Shown: positions 1 through 10,900 of the stretch, piece by piece | Layout of the letters: each line of letters begins with the position of its first letter | How positions within the stretch are numbered: position 1 is the first letter of the stretch | Origin: Leptospiraceae bacterium | GTDB lineage: Bacteria; Spirochaetota; Leptospiria; Leptospirales; Leptospiraceae | Direction: 5' to 3' | Length of the DNA: 64,000 bases | Assembly: GCA_016708435.1 (NCBI GenBank) | Contig: JADJFV010000032.1 | Span: 57,501 to 121,500, forward strand | Translations under genes and position numbers: made by a program | Notes under the pieces: model-generated | Seen by the model: only the letters and a program-made list of their open reading frames with translations | Database searches by the model: none | Told to the model about the DNA's origin: nothing

Positions 1-112
1 TCCCAAAAAGAATTCCAATTAATAAAATAAAGGCTAGTATTGACTTCGCTCTTACTTCTTTTCTCTGCGATCTTTGCTGCTTAACTTTATCTATTTTGAT
101 TATCGAATTCAT
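1..112 (-). CDS. 5' end of a membrane-anchored protein, cut by window edge
   Basis: An open frame starts with ATG at 112 and runs off the left edge. The 37 visible residues begin MNSIIKIDKVKQQRSQRKEV and turn hydrophobic (ILAFILLIGILFG) from about residue 25, giving a basic cytoplasmic tail followed by one membrane segment. Such a start suits a single-pass protein, but the body is outside the window and no family can be named. The Shine-Dalgarno sequence is weak (GTGGGAT). Confidence 0.4.
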   Translation of the reverse strand, partial: MNSIIKIDKVKQQRSQRKEVRAKSILAFILLIGILFG

Positions 113-572
113 TTTTTTATCCCACTTTAGCATTGATAAATATTAGTAAAGAATCACATGCATTGAAGGTCACGTCGGAAGAACACTAAATGAAAAAGAA
201 ATAACTGTCAAGAGCTTTTGGTTATTTCTGTGGTCTGCATAAAGCCAATTATTTTTCTGAACCAGTTTGCTCTCTGTCTAAGATACTGATTTCTGTTTCA
301 TTAAATGTACTATCAAATATACTGAATTTTTTCTGTGAGTATCTTTGATAGTAAAGAAGACAGTATCATAGATAGTATCATTCATGCATCGCAAGTATAC
401 CAATTCCCAAAAGTAAATTCTGATTTGATTCAAGAAGACCTTCGTTTGGAAATTGGGAATACCCCTTTCTAGAAAAATAGCGGAACTTATTTATGAGAAG
501 TGGTATATAAGAATAAAACAAATTTGTCAACTCCCCCAAAATGTATGGGAACAAAACCTTCTACCGTCCTCG
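113..572. other. Intergenic region with a small hairpin
   Basis: This is a 460-base AT-rich gap between the divergent left-edge gene and the tail of the beta-barrel gene. An inverted repeat with 14-base arms lies at 309-322 and 339-352 (ACTATCAAATATAC against GTATCTTTGATAGT, one mismatch). I see no coding region here. The hairpin could be an operator or transcript-end structure, but it has no clear T-run. Confidence 0.4.
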
Positions 573-1649
573 TTAAAACTCTATCGTATAGCCCATAGTG
601 AAATAGAAAATAGTGCGAACAAACTTTGTTGATGTCCAATCATTGTAAATTGAATTCGTAACTTCTTTCGGATAACGTCGATTTAACTCATCGTAAACGG
701 CGCGGTTGTTTCCATATTGTCTTGCAGGGTCTGGAAGTTTTCCATCGCTTCTGTTCTGATCATAGGTATCATAGAGCCTCGCTTCGGGACGATATAAAAC
801 GTTAAGCGTCAAGTCAACGGCACCCATTAGAAATTGAACTGATGCTATGGCATTGGAAATACCGGAGCGTTTATTTGTGTTGTCATTATTCTGGACATAC
901 CCTGTTTGCAGTTTGGGGGTAATATGAATTAGCTTGTCTGCGAAAAATTGATGACTAACTTCAAACGAATAATAATTCTGCCCATTTGTATTGGCAAGTG
1001 GTGTTCCCTCTGAGCCTCCGTTATCAAAAGAAGTATTCAGAAAAAATTGAAACTTAGGATTTGCCCATTTCGCTACTGGAGGCGAATACCAAATAAACCA
1101 TTCCTGCCAGGAATACTTACCAAAACGATTTAGATTATTCCACATCCAGGTTCCAACCGACCAATCTCCAATTGCAGTTTTCCAATCATAGTAGATTCCG
1201 AAAAACACACCATCATAACGACTAAGTGAATTTCTTTCTCGATAGCTTCTTGTCCGGCTAGGATCATAGGTCATTTTCCCATTCTGCAAATCGGAAATAA
1301 CACCAGGTAAACGCTCCTCCTTTCCCGGAGCGTCTTGGAGCACAAACATATCATTATCCCTATCTTTCAAATTATTTAGGAAAAAATTTCCCCAGAATAA
1401 TGTCTTAAGTCCCTTTAATGGAGTGGAGTAGATAAATTGAGGTTGGAGTGCCGGGGCAAAAGTAAAATTTGTGTAGGAAGTATTGTTTCTCTGACTTGCG
1501 AGTGCTGCATAATTATAGCCTCGAAAGTTGTGATCAGATGTCATGCGAACAGACATCCACATTGGTTTTTCTTCCTCTTCGCCAAAAAGAGAAATCGAAA
1601 AAGACAAAAGGAAAGTTAGAAAAAGGATTTTAAACATTCCGTAAAACAT
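573..1649 (-). CDS. Putative outer-membrane beta-barrel protein
   Basis: The 358-residue product starts with a signal peptide (MFYGMFKILFLTFLLSFSIS, cleavage near LFG-EEEE). It continues as alternating aromatic and polar stretches typical of an outer-membrane barrel, ending in YTIEF with a terminal phenylalanine as many outer-membrane proteins do. There is no recognisable enzyme motif. I kept the ATG at 1649 because AGGGA lies a few bases upstream; an internal ATG at 1637 would also leave an intact signal peptide. The role is unknown: porin-like or alginate-export-like barrels are possible. Confidence 0.65.
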   Translation of the reverse strand: MFYGMFKILFLTFLLSFSISLFGEEEEKPMWMSVRMTSDHNFRGYNYAALASQRNNTSYTNFTFAPALQPQFIYSTPLKGLKTLFWGNFFLNNLKDRDNDMFVLQDAPGKEERLPGVISDLQNGKMTYDPSRTRSYRERNSLSRYDGVFFGIYYDWKTAIGDWSVGTWMWNNLNRFGKYSWQEWFIWYSPPVAKWANPKFQFFLNTSFDNGGSEGTPLANTNGQNYYSFEVSHQFFADKLIHITPKLQTGYVQNNDNTNKRSGISNAIASVQFLMGAVDLTLNVLYRPEARLYDTYDQNRSDGKLPDPARQYGNNRAVYDELNRRYPKEVTNSIYNDWTSTKFVRTIFYFTMGYTIEF

Positions 1650-1684
1650 CCTATCCCTAATTAAAAAGACAAGAAGATTCTATT

Positions 1685-2809
1685 TTAGAGTTTAATAAAT
1701 ATTTTGCGTTTATAGAGAATAAAAAAAAAGGCAAGCCAGAGAAGCGTATATGCGAACGCCCAAGCAAACGATGCATTGTAAGTTGAAAAATAAGGAGTGA
1801 AGTATTGCGCATAGAGATAAGTTTTGAGTCCAATTTGTTTTCCATTCGCATGAGAGAGAAAAGGAATGGTTATAATTTTAGAAAACAGACTAGAAAGAAA
1901 AAAAGCAGCGAGAGCATTGACTCCAAAAATTTCAAATGCCTTATGCCATATCTTCGATTTGGAAACATCAATCCAATCATAGAGTAAATGCAATACTAAA
2001 ATGGCAAGACCAGTTGTGAGTAATACATAAGAGCCAGTCCAGAGTCCTTTGTTAATCGGAAAGACTATATCCCATACAAAAGAGAGGCTTATCAAAAGTA
2101 TCCCCAAAAAGATGCCAAAGTAAAACTGCTCTGTAGAGAATCGATTCTCTTCTACAAATATCTTTCCATAATAAACACCGAATAGACAAGAAGATATTGC
2201 GGGTATCGTCCCAAGTATTCCTTCCGGGTCCCAGGTCTTAGTGTGTATCCAGAGATGCTTTGGCATTAAAGAATAGTCAATCCAACCAGCCAAATTTTTT
2301 CCCATTTCTAAACTTGCTATACCGATTTCTGGCACAGGAATTTGAGTCAATAAAAACCAGTGTATCAGTAACATTAGGACAGACAGGCTAAGAATTAGTT
2401 TGCGCTCTAGAAATAAAAATAGTGTCGCTGAGAATAAATAAACAAGGGCTATTCGCTGTAAGACTCCCGGTATTCGAATACTTTGCCAATTGAATTCAGG
2501 AAATCCATTTAGAAAAACTCCAAGGATAAAAAGAAGCAAGCTTCGCTTTGCGATTTTAAAAAATAGGGGTAATGCTAATTTTCCGTTCGAAAGGTATTTA
2601 GAAGTAGAAACTGGAATTGCAAATCCTATGATGAAAAGAAAAAAAGGAAATATCCAGTCTGCTCCATAAAATCCATTCCACTTTGCATGTTTAAAAATAG
2701 GATAGATATGACCCCAACTTCCAGGGTTATTGACGATTAGCATAGAAAAAATAGTGATGCCGCGAAAGACGTCAAGCGAAAGAACTCTAGAGTTTGGATT
2801 CAAAGACAC
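1685..2809 (-). CDS. COG4299/DUF5009 acyltransferase-like membrane protein
   Basis: This 374-residue polytopic protein has about ten hydrophobic segments. The N-terminal signature (RVLSLDVFRGITIFSMLIVN, then NPGSWGHIY and GADWIFPFFLFIIGFA) is that of the COG4299 family related to heparan-alpha-glucosaminide N-acetyltransferase. Members are thought to move acetyl groups across the membrane onto amino sugars of cell-wall or glycan origin. The substrate here is inferred, not shown. The start is a GTG sharing its G with the dnaE stop (TAGTG), so it is translationally coupled to dnaE. Confidence 0.8.
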   Translation of the reverse strand: MSLNPNSRVLSLDVFRGITIFSMLIVNNPGSWGHIYPIFKHAKWNGFYGADWIFPFFLFIIGFAIPVSTSKYLSNGKLALPLFFKIAKRSLLLFILGVFLNGFPEFNWQSIRIPGVLQRIALVYLFSATLFLFLERKLILSLSVLMLLIHWFLLTQIPVPEIGIASLEMGKNLAGWIDYSLMPKHLWIHTKTWDPEGILGTIPAISSCLFGVYYGKIFVEENRFSTEQFYFGIFLGILLISLSFVWDIVFPINKGLWTGSYVLLTTGLAILVLHLLYDWIDVSKSKIWHKAFEIFGVNALAAFFLSSLFSKIITIPFLSHANGKQIGLKTYLYAQYFTPYFSTYNASFAWAFAYTLLWLAFFFILYKRKIFIKL

Positions 2810-5800
2810 TAAGCTGAGTATTTCAAAATTTCGTTGCCGATTGTATAGAACACGCTATCGTTTCCTAAGAGTTGAGACAGCCTGGAGAGTAATTCGCGTG
2901 TCGGCTCCACAGAATAATGATTATGCGCTCGAATGACTTTCTTGAGATTTGGATCACCTATCAGATGAAAGAATACAGTAGAGTTGCCTTTGAATGCGGT
3001 GAGTATGGAATACAGGTTGTTAACCACTTGATTGTCACCGAAGTCTTTTGGATTGATCTTGATATGAAGAGATTTTTCTAGCTTTGCGACTAAGTTGTCT
3101 TCGTTTAGAATTTCTACATCGTTTACAATGATTTGTCCTCTAAGCTCAGCCTCTCCAATTTCTACTTTCTGTAAAATTCCTTTGATAAAGACTGCCTGAT
3201 CTTCTTTCATGATCTCTTTGAATTTTACGTAGGTGCGTGGAAAAACAGTGCAATCAATATCTCCCGTAAAATCTTCTAGCTTGAAGTTCATAAACTCTTC
3301 ATTCTTCTTAGTGTATTTTACCTCTGGACTTGTGACAATACCGCATAATTCCACTTTTGCGCCGGAAGATACTGCATCAATTTTTTCAATCGTGACCGAA
3401 GAAAGTGTAGATAGCTTGGCTCTGTATTTGTCTAGTGGATGACCAGAAAGAAATAAACCGGAGACCAATTTCTCTCGTTTTAATTTTTCATCTAGCTCCC
3501 ACTCCTCTGAGTTCTTAGGAAGATTTAAAGAATACGTTTCAGAGTTTCCACCCATGAAAAGATTTCCCTGTCCTTCTAATTTGCGCGTTTGCTCCTTAGC
3601 CGCATAATTAGAAATTGCATCGACTGATTCAAAAAGACATTTGCGTGTATAACCAAAAGAATCAAACGCACCTACTTGAATGAGTGCTTCAATCACACGC
3701 TTATTTACACTATGTGTATCTACGTTTAATAGAAAATCATTGAGAGATTTGAAGCCACCTGCTTTTTTTCTAGCTTCAATTATACTGTTAGCCGCTATAG
3801 ACCCAACACCTTTAAGTGCAGAAATTCCAAAGCGTATGGTATTATCCGCTGGAATACTAAACGAGGCTTCTGACTCGGTGACATCAGGATTTAGAATTTT
3901 AATTCCCATTTCACGTGCGTTGTTTACAAATTTTACAATCGCACTTGTATCATTACCGTCAGATGCAAGAAGAGCTGTCATATACTCTGTCGGATAATTC
4001 GCCTTGAAATAAGCAGTCTGATAGGTTACTAGCGCGTAGGCGACAGAGTGCGATTTATTAAAACCATATCCACCGAATTTTTCTAGCAAATCAAACAAAT
4101 CGGAAGCAAGTTTTCCATCTATGCTTTGAGCCTTTGCACCAGCGACAAATTTGATTTTTAGATCAGCCATTAGATCAAGCTTTTTCTTTGCCATCGCTTT
4201 ACGCAATACATCGGATTCACCCATAGTAAATCCACCCACTACGCGCGAAATACTCATTACCTGCTCTTGGTATACGGCAACACCAAAGGTCTCTTTTAGA
4301 ATAGGCTCGCAGGATGGATGAGGATAGGCTACTTTTTGTTTGCCGCTCTTTCTGTCTAAATAATCTTGTAACATCCCTGAGTCCATTGGACCGGGACGAT
4401 ATAGGGCAATCAGGGCAACGATTTCTTCGAATGTATTGACCTGTGACTTTGCCACGAGATCCGTAATACCATTCGACTCTAACTGAAATATTCCAAGAGT
4501 ATTTGCTTTCTTTAAAAGGGAATAAGTCTTTGGATCATCAATCGGTAGCTCATCGGGAACAATTTTAATTCCATGACGCTTTTCTACTAAGTGAACAGCA
4601 TAATCAAGTGTAGTTAAGTTCTTGAGTCCTAAAATATCCATCTTGATAAGACCGACACTTTCTAGTTGGTCTTTGTCGTATTGAGTTACGATAGAGCGAC
4701 CGTTCTTTCCTTTTTCGGCGACAGTGGAAAGAGGAACAATTTCTTCTAGCGGATAAGGAGAGATTACCACACCGGCGGCATGTCGTCCCGGCTGACGGTA
4801 GTTACCCTCTAGCTTCTCTGCGATATAAAAAAGCTTTTTATTGATTTCATTTTTTTCTTTGATTTGCTTTAAGTCATTGGATACATCAACTGCCTCTGCA
4901 ATAGAAATTCCAAGTTTAGCAGGAAACGCTTTAGAAATCTCGTTTGATTCAGCGAAGCTAATATTGAGAACCCGCGCAACGTCTTTTAAGGCAGCCTTTG
5001 CAGCAAGACTTCCAAAAGTAATGATCTGCCCTACTTTTTCTTTGCCGTATTTTTCTTTGATGTAGTTAATGACTTGGTCTCGTTTTTCTACACAGAAGTC
5101 AGTATCCACGTCAGGCATATCTTTACGATCCGGGTTTAAGAATCTTTCAAAGAGTAGATTATAACGTAGGGGATCAATATTAGTAATGCCTAGCGCATAA
5201 GATACAATAGACCCTGCCGCGGAGCCTCTACCCGGTCCGACAGGAATACCGGAACGTCGCGCAAAATCAATGTAATCCTGCACAATTAAAAAGTATCCAG
5301 CAAAGTGCATATTGCGAATTGTATTTAACTCAAAATCAACTCTGTCTTGGATTTCCTTTGTAACGATTGGATATTTTTTCTTAATCCCATCGTTTACTAA
5401 TTTTAATAAATAGGATTCTGTGTCGTAGCCTTCTGGAACTTTAAAATCAGGAAGAAGATTATTTCCAAACTTGAAAGTCAAATCGCATTTATCCCGAATC
5501 TCTAAAGTATTGCGCATCGCTTCTGGAATTTCTGGAAATAGTTTTGCCATCTCGGCAGGATTTTTTACGTAGAACTCCTGGTTAAAACCAAAACGCATTT
5601 CATCATCGATTTTCTTTTGCATTCCAATTCGAAGTAAAATATCCTGCGCGCTTTGATCATCTTTTGTTAAGAAATGAGAGTCATTGGTGACGACTAAAGG
5701 AATACCAGTCTTCTTATAAAAGTTATAAACCGCCTTTGCACAAATGTCTTGCTCTTTGATTCCGTGGTTTTGGATTTCCATGTAGAAATCTTCTTTGCGG

Positions 5801-6306
5801 AAAATTTCATTTAGCTTATTGGCAAGTGCAAGTGCGGCAGTGTCATTGCCTTCGATGATTTTTCTTTGGACTTCCCCTGCGAGACAGGCAGTGAGACAAA
5901 TAAGTCCTTCACTATGACGCGCAAGCAAATCGTAATCGATGCGAGCCTTTTTGTAAAAGCCTTCTGTATAGGAACGGCTAGCAAGTTTAATGATATTCTT
6001 GTAGCCTACTTCGTTTTTGGCGAGCAAGATGAGATGGTAAGCGTTTCCATCGGGAATGCTTTCCATTTCCTTTTCTTCCGAGCGATTGGCGGAAACATAG
6101 AACTCACACCCGATAATAGGCTTAATTCCATTTTTCGTAGCCTCTTTATAGAACTCAATGGCACCAAACATATTCCCGTGATCGGTAATCGCAACAGAGG
6201 ACATGCCCTGCGCTTTGACATATTTCATTAGCTCAGGGATACGAATCGCCCCATCGAGCATCGAATACGTGGTATGTAGATGTAAATGTGTAAAATCTTC
6301 AGCCAT
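2809..6306 (-). CDS. dnaE: DNA polymerase III subunit alpha
   Basis: The 1165-residue catalytic subunit of the replicative polymerase is close in length to E. coli DnaE. It opens with an intact-looking PHP domain (HLHLHTTYSMLDGA, ITDHGN, GCEFYV). The palm carries the catalytic aspartates in MPDVDTDFC, preceded by GPGRGSAAGS. The fingers contain KSHSVAYALVTYQTAYFKANYP, followed by a helix-hairpin-helix region and an OB-fold near residues 990-1070 (VELCGIVTSPEVKYTKKNEE). It starts at ATG 6306 and its stop overlaps the next gene by one base. It is a type-1 DnaE rather than PolC because no exonuclease domain is inserted in the PHP region. Confidence 0.97.
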   Translation of the reverse strand: MAEDFTHLHLHTTYSMLDGAIRIPELMKYVKAQGMSSVAITDHGNMFGAIEFYKEATKNGIKPIIGCEFYVSANRSEEKEMESIPDGNAYHLILLAKNEVGYKNIIKLASRSYTEGFYKKARIDYDLLARHSEGLICLTACLAGEVQRKIIEGNDTAALALANKLNEIFRKEDFYMEIQNHGIKEQDICAKAVYNFYKKTGIPLVVTNDSHFLTKDDQSAQDILLRIGMQKKIDDEMRFGFNQEFYVKNPAEMAKLFPEIPEAMRNTLEIRDKCDLTFKFGNNLLPDFKVPEGYDTESYLLKLVNDGIKKKYPIVTKEIQDRVDFELNTIRNMHFAGYFLIVQDYIDFARRSGIPVGPGRGSAAGSIVSYALGITNIDPLRYNLLFERFLNPDRKDMPDVDTDFCVEKRDQVINYIKEKYGKEKVGQIITFGSLAAKAALKDVARVLNISFAESNEISKAFPAKLGISIAEAVDVSNDLKQIKEKNEINKKLFYIAEKLEGNYRQPGRHAAGVVISPYPLEEIVPLSTVAEKGKNGRSIVTQYDKDQLESVGLIKMDILGLKNLTTLDYAVHLVEKRHGIKIVPDELPIDDPKTYSLLKKANTLGIFQLESNGITDLVAKSQVNTFEEIVALIALYRPGPMDSGMLQDYLDRKSGKQKVAYPHPSCEPILKETFGVAVYQEQVMSISRVVGGFTMGESDVLRKAMAKKKLDLMADLKIKFVAGAKAQSIDGKLASDLFDLLEKFGGYGFNKSHSVAYALVTYQTAYFKANYPTEYMTALLASDGNDTSAIVKFVNNAREMGIKILNPDVTESEASFSIPADNTIRFGISALKGVGSIAANSIIEARKKAGGFKSLNDFLLNVDTHSVNKRVIEALIQVGAFDSFGYTRKCLFESVDAISNYAAKEQTRKLEGQGNLFMGGNSETYSLNLPKNSEEWELDEKLKREKLVSGLFLSGHPLDKYRAKLSTLSSVTIEKIDAVSSGAKVELCGIVTSPEVKYTKKNEEFMNFKLEDFTGDIDCTVFPRTYVKFKEIMKEDQAVFIKGILQKVEIGEAELRGQIIVNDVEILNEDNLVAKLEKSLHIKINPKDFGDNQVVNNLYSILTAFKGNSTVFFHLIGDPNLKKVIRAHNHYSVEPTRELLSRLSQLLGNDSVFYTIGNEILKYSA

Positions 6307-6488
6307 AAGGAGACATAATAAGAGAAATTCCCAAAAGGGTAATTTACATGAAATGCAGAAATTGTTTTAATTTCAATAGAAAAATGCTCAAAGATACATA
6401 ATTTTTCCACCACTGTTTGGAAGCTTCCTTCAGCAGAATCCCATTTTTACATTGACCAACTTCCTTTTTTGTGAATTCTTATGCTACT

Positions 6489-7895
6489 ATGTCTATGAAC
6501 TCTCCCTCAATAAACCGCAAAACGGTTTTTCTATCTATTGTAGTTCTCTATTTCTCCACTGTTCTCTTGCAATGCTCAAGCACAAAGGTAATCAAAATTG
6601 CAGACACCAAGGAACCATTGCAAGCTGAGTTAATTATAAGAGTGGTAAGCACTAAACCTTGTATCACGCTTTACGGGGGAGGGACTTGTTCCTATCAAGA
6701 AGCTGCCATTCAATTGGGAGGTGTTTTGGATAGAGAGATTCCCTATGGCTGCTTTCTTTCAAAATCGGGTGCACCCGAAGCTGCCATTTCTACCAATAAG
6801 TCTGATGCTGGTTACAGAATTGCCTACCGATGTGACAAAAAAGATTCCTGGCACGTAGTTTACATTGGCTCGGAATATCGATCCTTCAAAGACTGCAAGG
6901 ATTATTCCTTTGGGGACAATTTCAATTGGACGAATGTGCCTGAGTTGCAAGTAGCAGCTTCTGATATGGTAGGAAATAAATGTGGCAATTTTTCATTTGA
7001 AGAACTGGTTACAGAGCTAAAACAAATTGGAGGCGAAGCAGCAGTAACCGACTTACTGATTAAAACAATTTCTTTTAATGCGCATCGCCATATTTCAATG
7101 GATAATCTCCAAGCCTGGGATGACGCATACTTACGTTTATCCGCACCGGAAAAAGCAAAATTAATTCCAACTTTTCGAAAAGCGATCATGGAAGAATCTG
7201 AAATTCTTGCTTTAGAGCGAGCTGTGCGTTACTCTGATCTAGGTAATCCTGAATATATGCCCGCGATGATTGCTCATATGAAGCGGATAGTCAACTCTAA
7301 GCCGCATTATGAAACAGATGCCGCTTCCGAAATCATTCTAACTAGAATCGCAAAATCAGATTCAAATCTAGGAGGAGAGCTTGCTTGTCGTGAATTAGAA
7401 AGGGAAATGAAACGAGGGGCTATTGTGTATTTGCCGTCAGCTCTTCTCGCTGTTGCTTATGCAAATTATCCCTGCTCTGCCGTTCTTCCAACGCTTGCAA
7501 ATTCCCGCTGTGATGCAGCGTATTTTTGTCCACAGGGTCAAACTGCCAAAATCTGTGAATCAAAAGATTTAAAACTAGAAGTCGAAAAAGCATTGAACAG
7601 TGATACAAGAAAACTCAGTATCCAAATGCGCGATAGAGCACTGTTAGCCGCAGCATTGCCATTAAAAGAATCAGAGAGTATTTTAAAACTCTGGCAGAAA
7701 AGGAGAACCTATACAATAGATCAAGTAGCAGAGCCTTCCTGTGAAAAAATATACGTGATTGGAAAAAAGGGAGTGGCTTGCAACTGCTTCAAAGAACTAC
7801 CAAATTCCGCCTGCGGCAAAACGTATAATGAAACAACCTGTGTTTATACCGTCGATGATGTCTCAGGACAAATAAAGAATATAGTAACACCATAA
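6489..7895 (+). CDS. Putative lipoprotein, unknown function
   Basis: The product is a probable lipoprotein. A short basic N-terminus (NRK) is followed by a hydrophobic stretch and the lipobox VLLQC, then SSTK. The mature part is cysteine-rich (GGGTCSYQ, YRCDKK, ACRELER, NSRCDAAYFC and others). It holds a helical middle section resembling HEAT-type repeats (residues about 170-330), but no named domain is certain. An upstream in-frame GTG at 6471 is possible; I prefer ATG 6489 or 6495, which put the lipobox at a normal distance. It is divergent from dnaE and probably has its own promoter in the 180-base gap. Confidence 0.7.
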   Translation: MSMNSPSINRKTVFLSIVVLYFSTVLLQCSSTKVIKIADTKEPLQAELIIRVVSTKPCITLYGGGTCSYQEAAIQLGGVLDREIPYGCFLSKSGAPEAAISTNKSDAGYRIAYRCDKKDSWHVVYIGSEYRSFKDCKDYSFGDNFNWTNVPELQVAASDMVGNKCGNFSFEELVTELKQIGGEAAVTDLLIKTISFNAHRHISMDNLQAWDDAYLRLSAPEKAKLIPTFRKAIMEESEILALERAVRYSDLGNPEYMPAMIAHMKRIVNSKPHYETDAASEIILTRIAKSDSNLGGELACRELEREMKRGAIVYLPSALLAVAYANYPCSAVLPTLANSRCDAAYFCPQGQTAKICESKDLKLEVEKALNSDTRKLSIQMRDRALLAAALPLKESESILKLWQKRRTYTIDQVAEPSCEKIYVIGKKGVACNCFKELPNSACGKTYNETTCVYTVDDVSGQIKNIVTP

Positions 7896-7908
7896 AAATA
7901 ATCATTAC

Positions 7909-10900
7909 CTAAATATTGATTGGGGAAATATTCCATTTGGGTTCTGGCTTATAGGCATTTACCCAAAGGGCAAAGTCTTTGGCGGGCATGGGGCGGGCAA
8001 TTCCATAACCCTGTGCAAGATCACATCCCATTTCCAATAAAAGAATTCCTTGCTCAATTGTCTCTACACCTTCGGCGATAACTTTTCTATGAAATGCTTT
8101 TGCAAGTCCAATTACGCCTTGCACAATTGCCTTATCTTCTTTGTCTGTGAGCATATCTCGAACAAAGGATTGGTCTATCTTTAAAACTTCGGTCGATAGA
8201 CGTTTTAGATAGGTTAACGAGGAATAGCCGGTGCCAAAATCATCAAGCGCAAATAGAACTCCCATTTGCTTACATTCTTCAATCAACGTGCAAACTCTAG
8301 CGATATCCTCTAATGCACTGGTCTCTAAAATTTCTAATTCCAGTTGATTCGCTGATACATTCGGATACTTTTTTAAAAATTCAGACAGTCTACCCAGAAA
8401 AGATTTGTGTTGCAAATGCTTTGCAGATATATTCACGCTCACAGGTAGCATAATACCGTTAGCCGCCCATTCGTTCATCTGCCTTAATCCTTCATTGATT
8501 ACCCATTCTCCTAGTGAAATGGAAAACTCACTATTTTCGATTACCGGCAAAAACTCCAAAGGAGGAACAATTCCTCTTTGTGGATGCATCCAACGAATCA
8601 ATGCCTCAGCCCCAACTACCTTTCCTGTTCTCATATTTACTTTGGGTTGGTAATACAATTGAAACTCATTTCTCTCTAATGCAATTCTAATTCTTGCAAT
8701 CGCTTCGTATTTTACACGAAAATGTCTATCTAGTTCTGAATCAAAGATATGAAATCTGTTTTTACCTGCTTGCTTTGCAAAATACATTGCCTGGTCAGCA
8801 TGACGAATCAATCCATCTGCATCAACTCTATCATTTGGAAAAAATGTCACACCAATGCTTGCTGTCACAGAAGTTTCTAATAGATTTTCTTTCAAAGAAT
8901 ACTTAAATGATATTTCTTTTAGTAGATTAGAAAGTAGCTCTTCGCCTTCTTCTATAGATTGCAGGTTAGTAAATAGCAACACAAATTCATCTCCACCTAA
9001 CCGCGCAACAGTATCTGCCTCGCGCAAAAGCTGTCTTAGCCTCCGCGCTACTTCAATTAAAAATCGATCTCCCGCTTCATGTCCGAATTGATCATTGATT
9101 GGTTTAAACTCGTCTAAGTCTAAATAACAAATGGCTAATAACTTTTCGGATGAAATAGTATGAAGCATAGCTTCTTGTAATCTTTCCGCTAATAGAATTC
9201 GATTGGGAAGTTGCGTCAACGCATCGTAATGCGCCATGATCTCTAATCTATGTTGCTGGTCTTTTTGATTTGTAATATCCTCTACTAGTGACCATATATA
9301 CTCCTGTCCATCTTTGCCTGTGAGCAAAACACCTCTTAGCCGTATTGGAACAAGAATTCCATCCTTTCTTAAATATTCTTTTTCATAAGGTCCATACTTT
9401 CTTGTTTCACTCAACGATTTCAGTTGTAATAATTCCATGTCTTTGTATTTTTCGGGAGTCAACTTCCAATAGTCCAATTGATTTAATTCATCTTCGGTAT
9501 AGCCTGTAATCAATCGGAATGCATCGTTGAATTCGTGATACTTCCCATTCATATCTGTAAGTGCAATCCCGATAGGAGATAGGGAAAATAAGCCATAAAG
9601 TTTTTCTTCATTTTCTCGAAGTGTTTTTTCTGCCTGCTTTCTTACAGAAATATCAGAAATATGACCATTCCAAAGTATAGATCCATCTTTTAACATTTCA
9701 GGAATGCCCTGAGCCTCTAACCAGACAAGCTCTCTTTTGGTAGAAGAAATTCTAAATTCAATTCGAAATGGAGTCTGCATGAAAGAAGAAGACTTCATTG
9801 TATCTTCGATTATTTTTAAATCTTCGGGATAAACCACTTCAAAAAAAAGACCTGCATCTTCCTGCACTGATTCAGGGGAAAATCCGAATATACCTTCAAA
9901 ACCCTGACTAAGAAAAGGAAAACTTCGATTACCCTCTAAATCCATTTTGAATTGATAGATTACTCCCGGCACTTGATCTGATAGATCTGTTAATAATAAA
10001 TCGCTAGAAGAAAGTTCTGAGACAAGTGCAGAGATAAGAACAGATAGAATCGTCATTGCTGTCATATAGCCCCAGAGTAAACCAAGACCACTGTAAATTC
10101 CGGCTTGCACAAACGGACCACTTCCATTTGCTGTTGCCCATGCACCAATCACCGAAGTCAGAAGCGTAGCAAAAGAAGAAATAGTCACCCCACTGCGAAG
10201 ACCAAGCCAGCTAACCAGAATAAAGGATGCAAACAAAAAAACAGGGATGGAAATAATGACAAAGGGAGGAATACCAAAAAGTAAAGCCCCACACAAAAAA
10301 AGCAAAGCGAGGACAAAGAGATTTTCCACACCTTTCCAACCTTTTAATTCTCTTAGAACTCGTTTACCTGAATAACTTACAAAGGGTAAGCCAGCGACCA
10401 TTGCGCCTACCGCATCTCCGAGCCACCAGCACAACCATGCCTCTGACAATTTGGAATAATCCAATACTCCAAAAAGAAAAAGACTAATAGAACCAACGCT
10501 TGCATTGATTGCCATTGCAATGGTAACGATTAATACATAGAGTAGAAGATCTTTTCGTCTTTCAAGGGAAATACGAAATCTTAATTTTTTTAAAAAGTAT
10601 ACAGCGGCTAACGGTCCCAATGTATTACCGGAGGCAATGACTAGAGAAAGTAAAATGGATGATCCGATTAGGTAATTTACAAAAAAAGAAGCAATCCAAA
10701 TTCCAATTCCTGTAATAGTTCCAAATCTAAGTAGTCCTGCAATCGCAATTCCAGTAGGTGCCCAGAAAAGACTGATATGAGAGCCAACAGATGCAATCTG
10801 CAATCCAAGCATTCCAGCAAAAAAATAAGATACGGCAACTACTAAAATCTGCAAAAAAACTTTGCTACGCTGACTAAGGTTAAAGAAATTCTGCATTAAC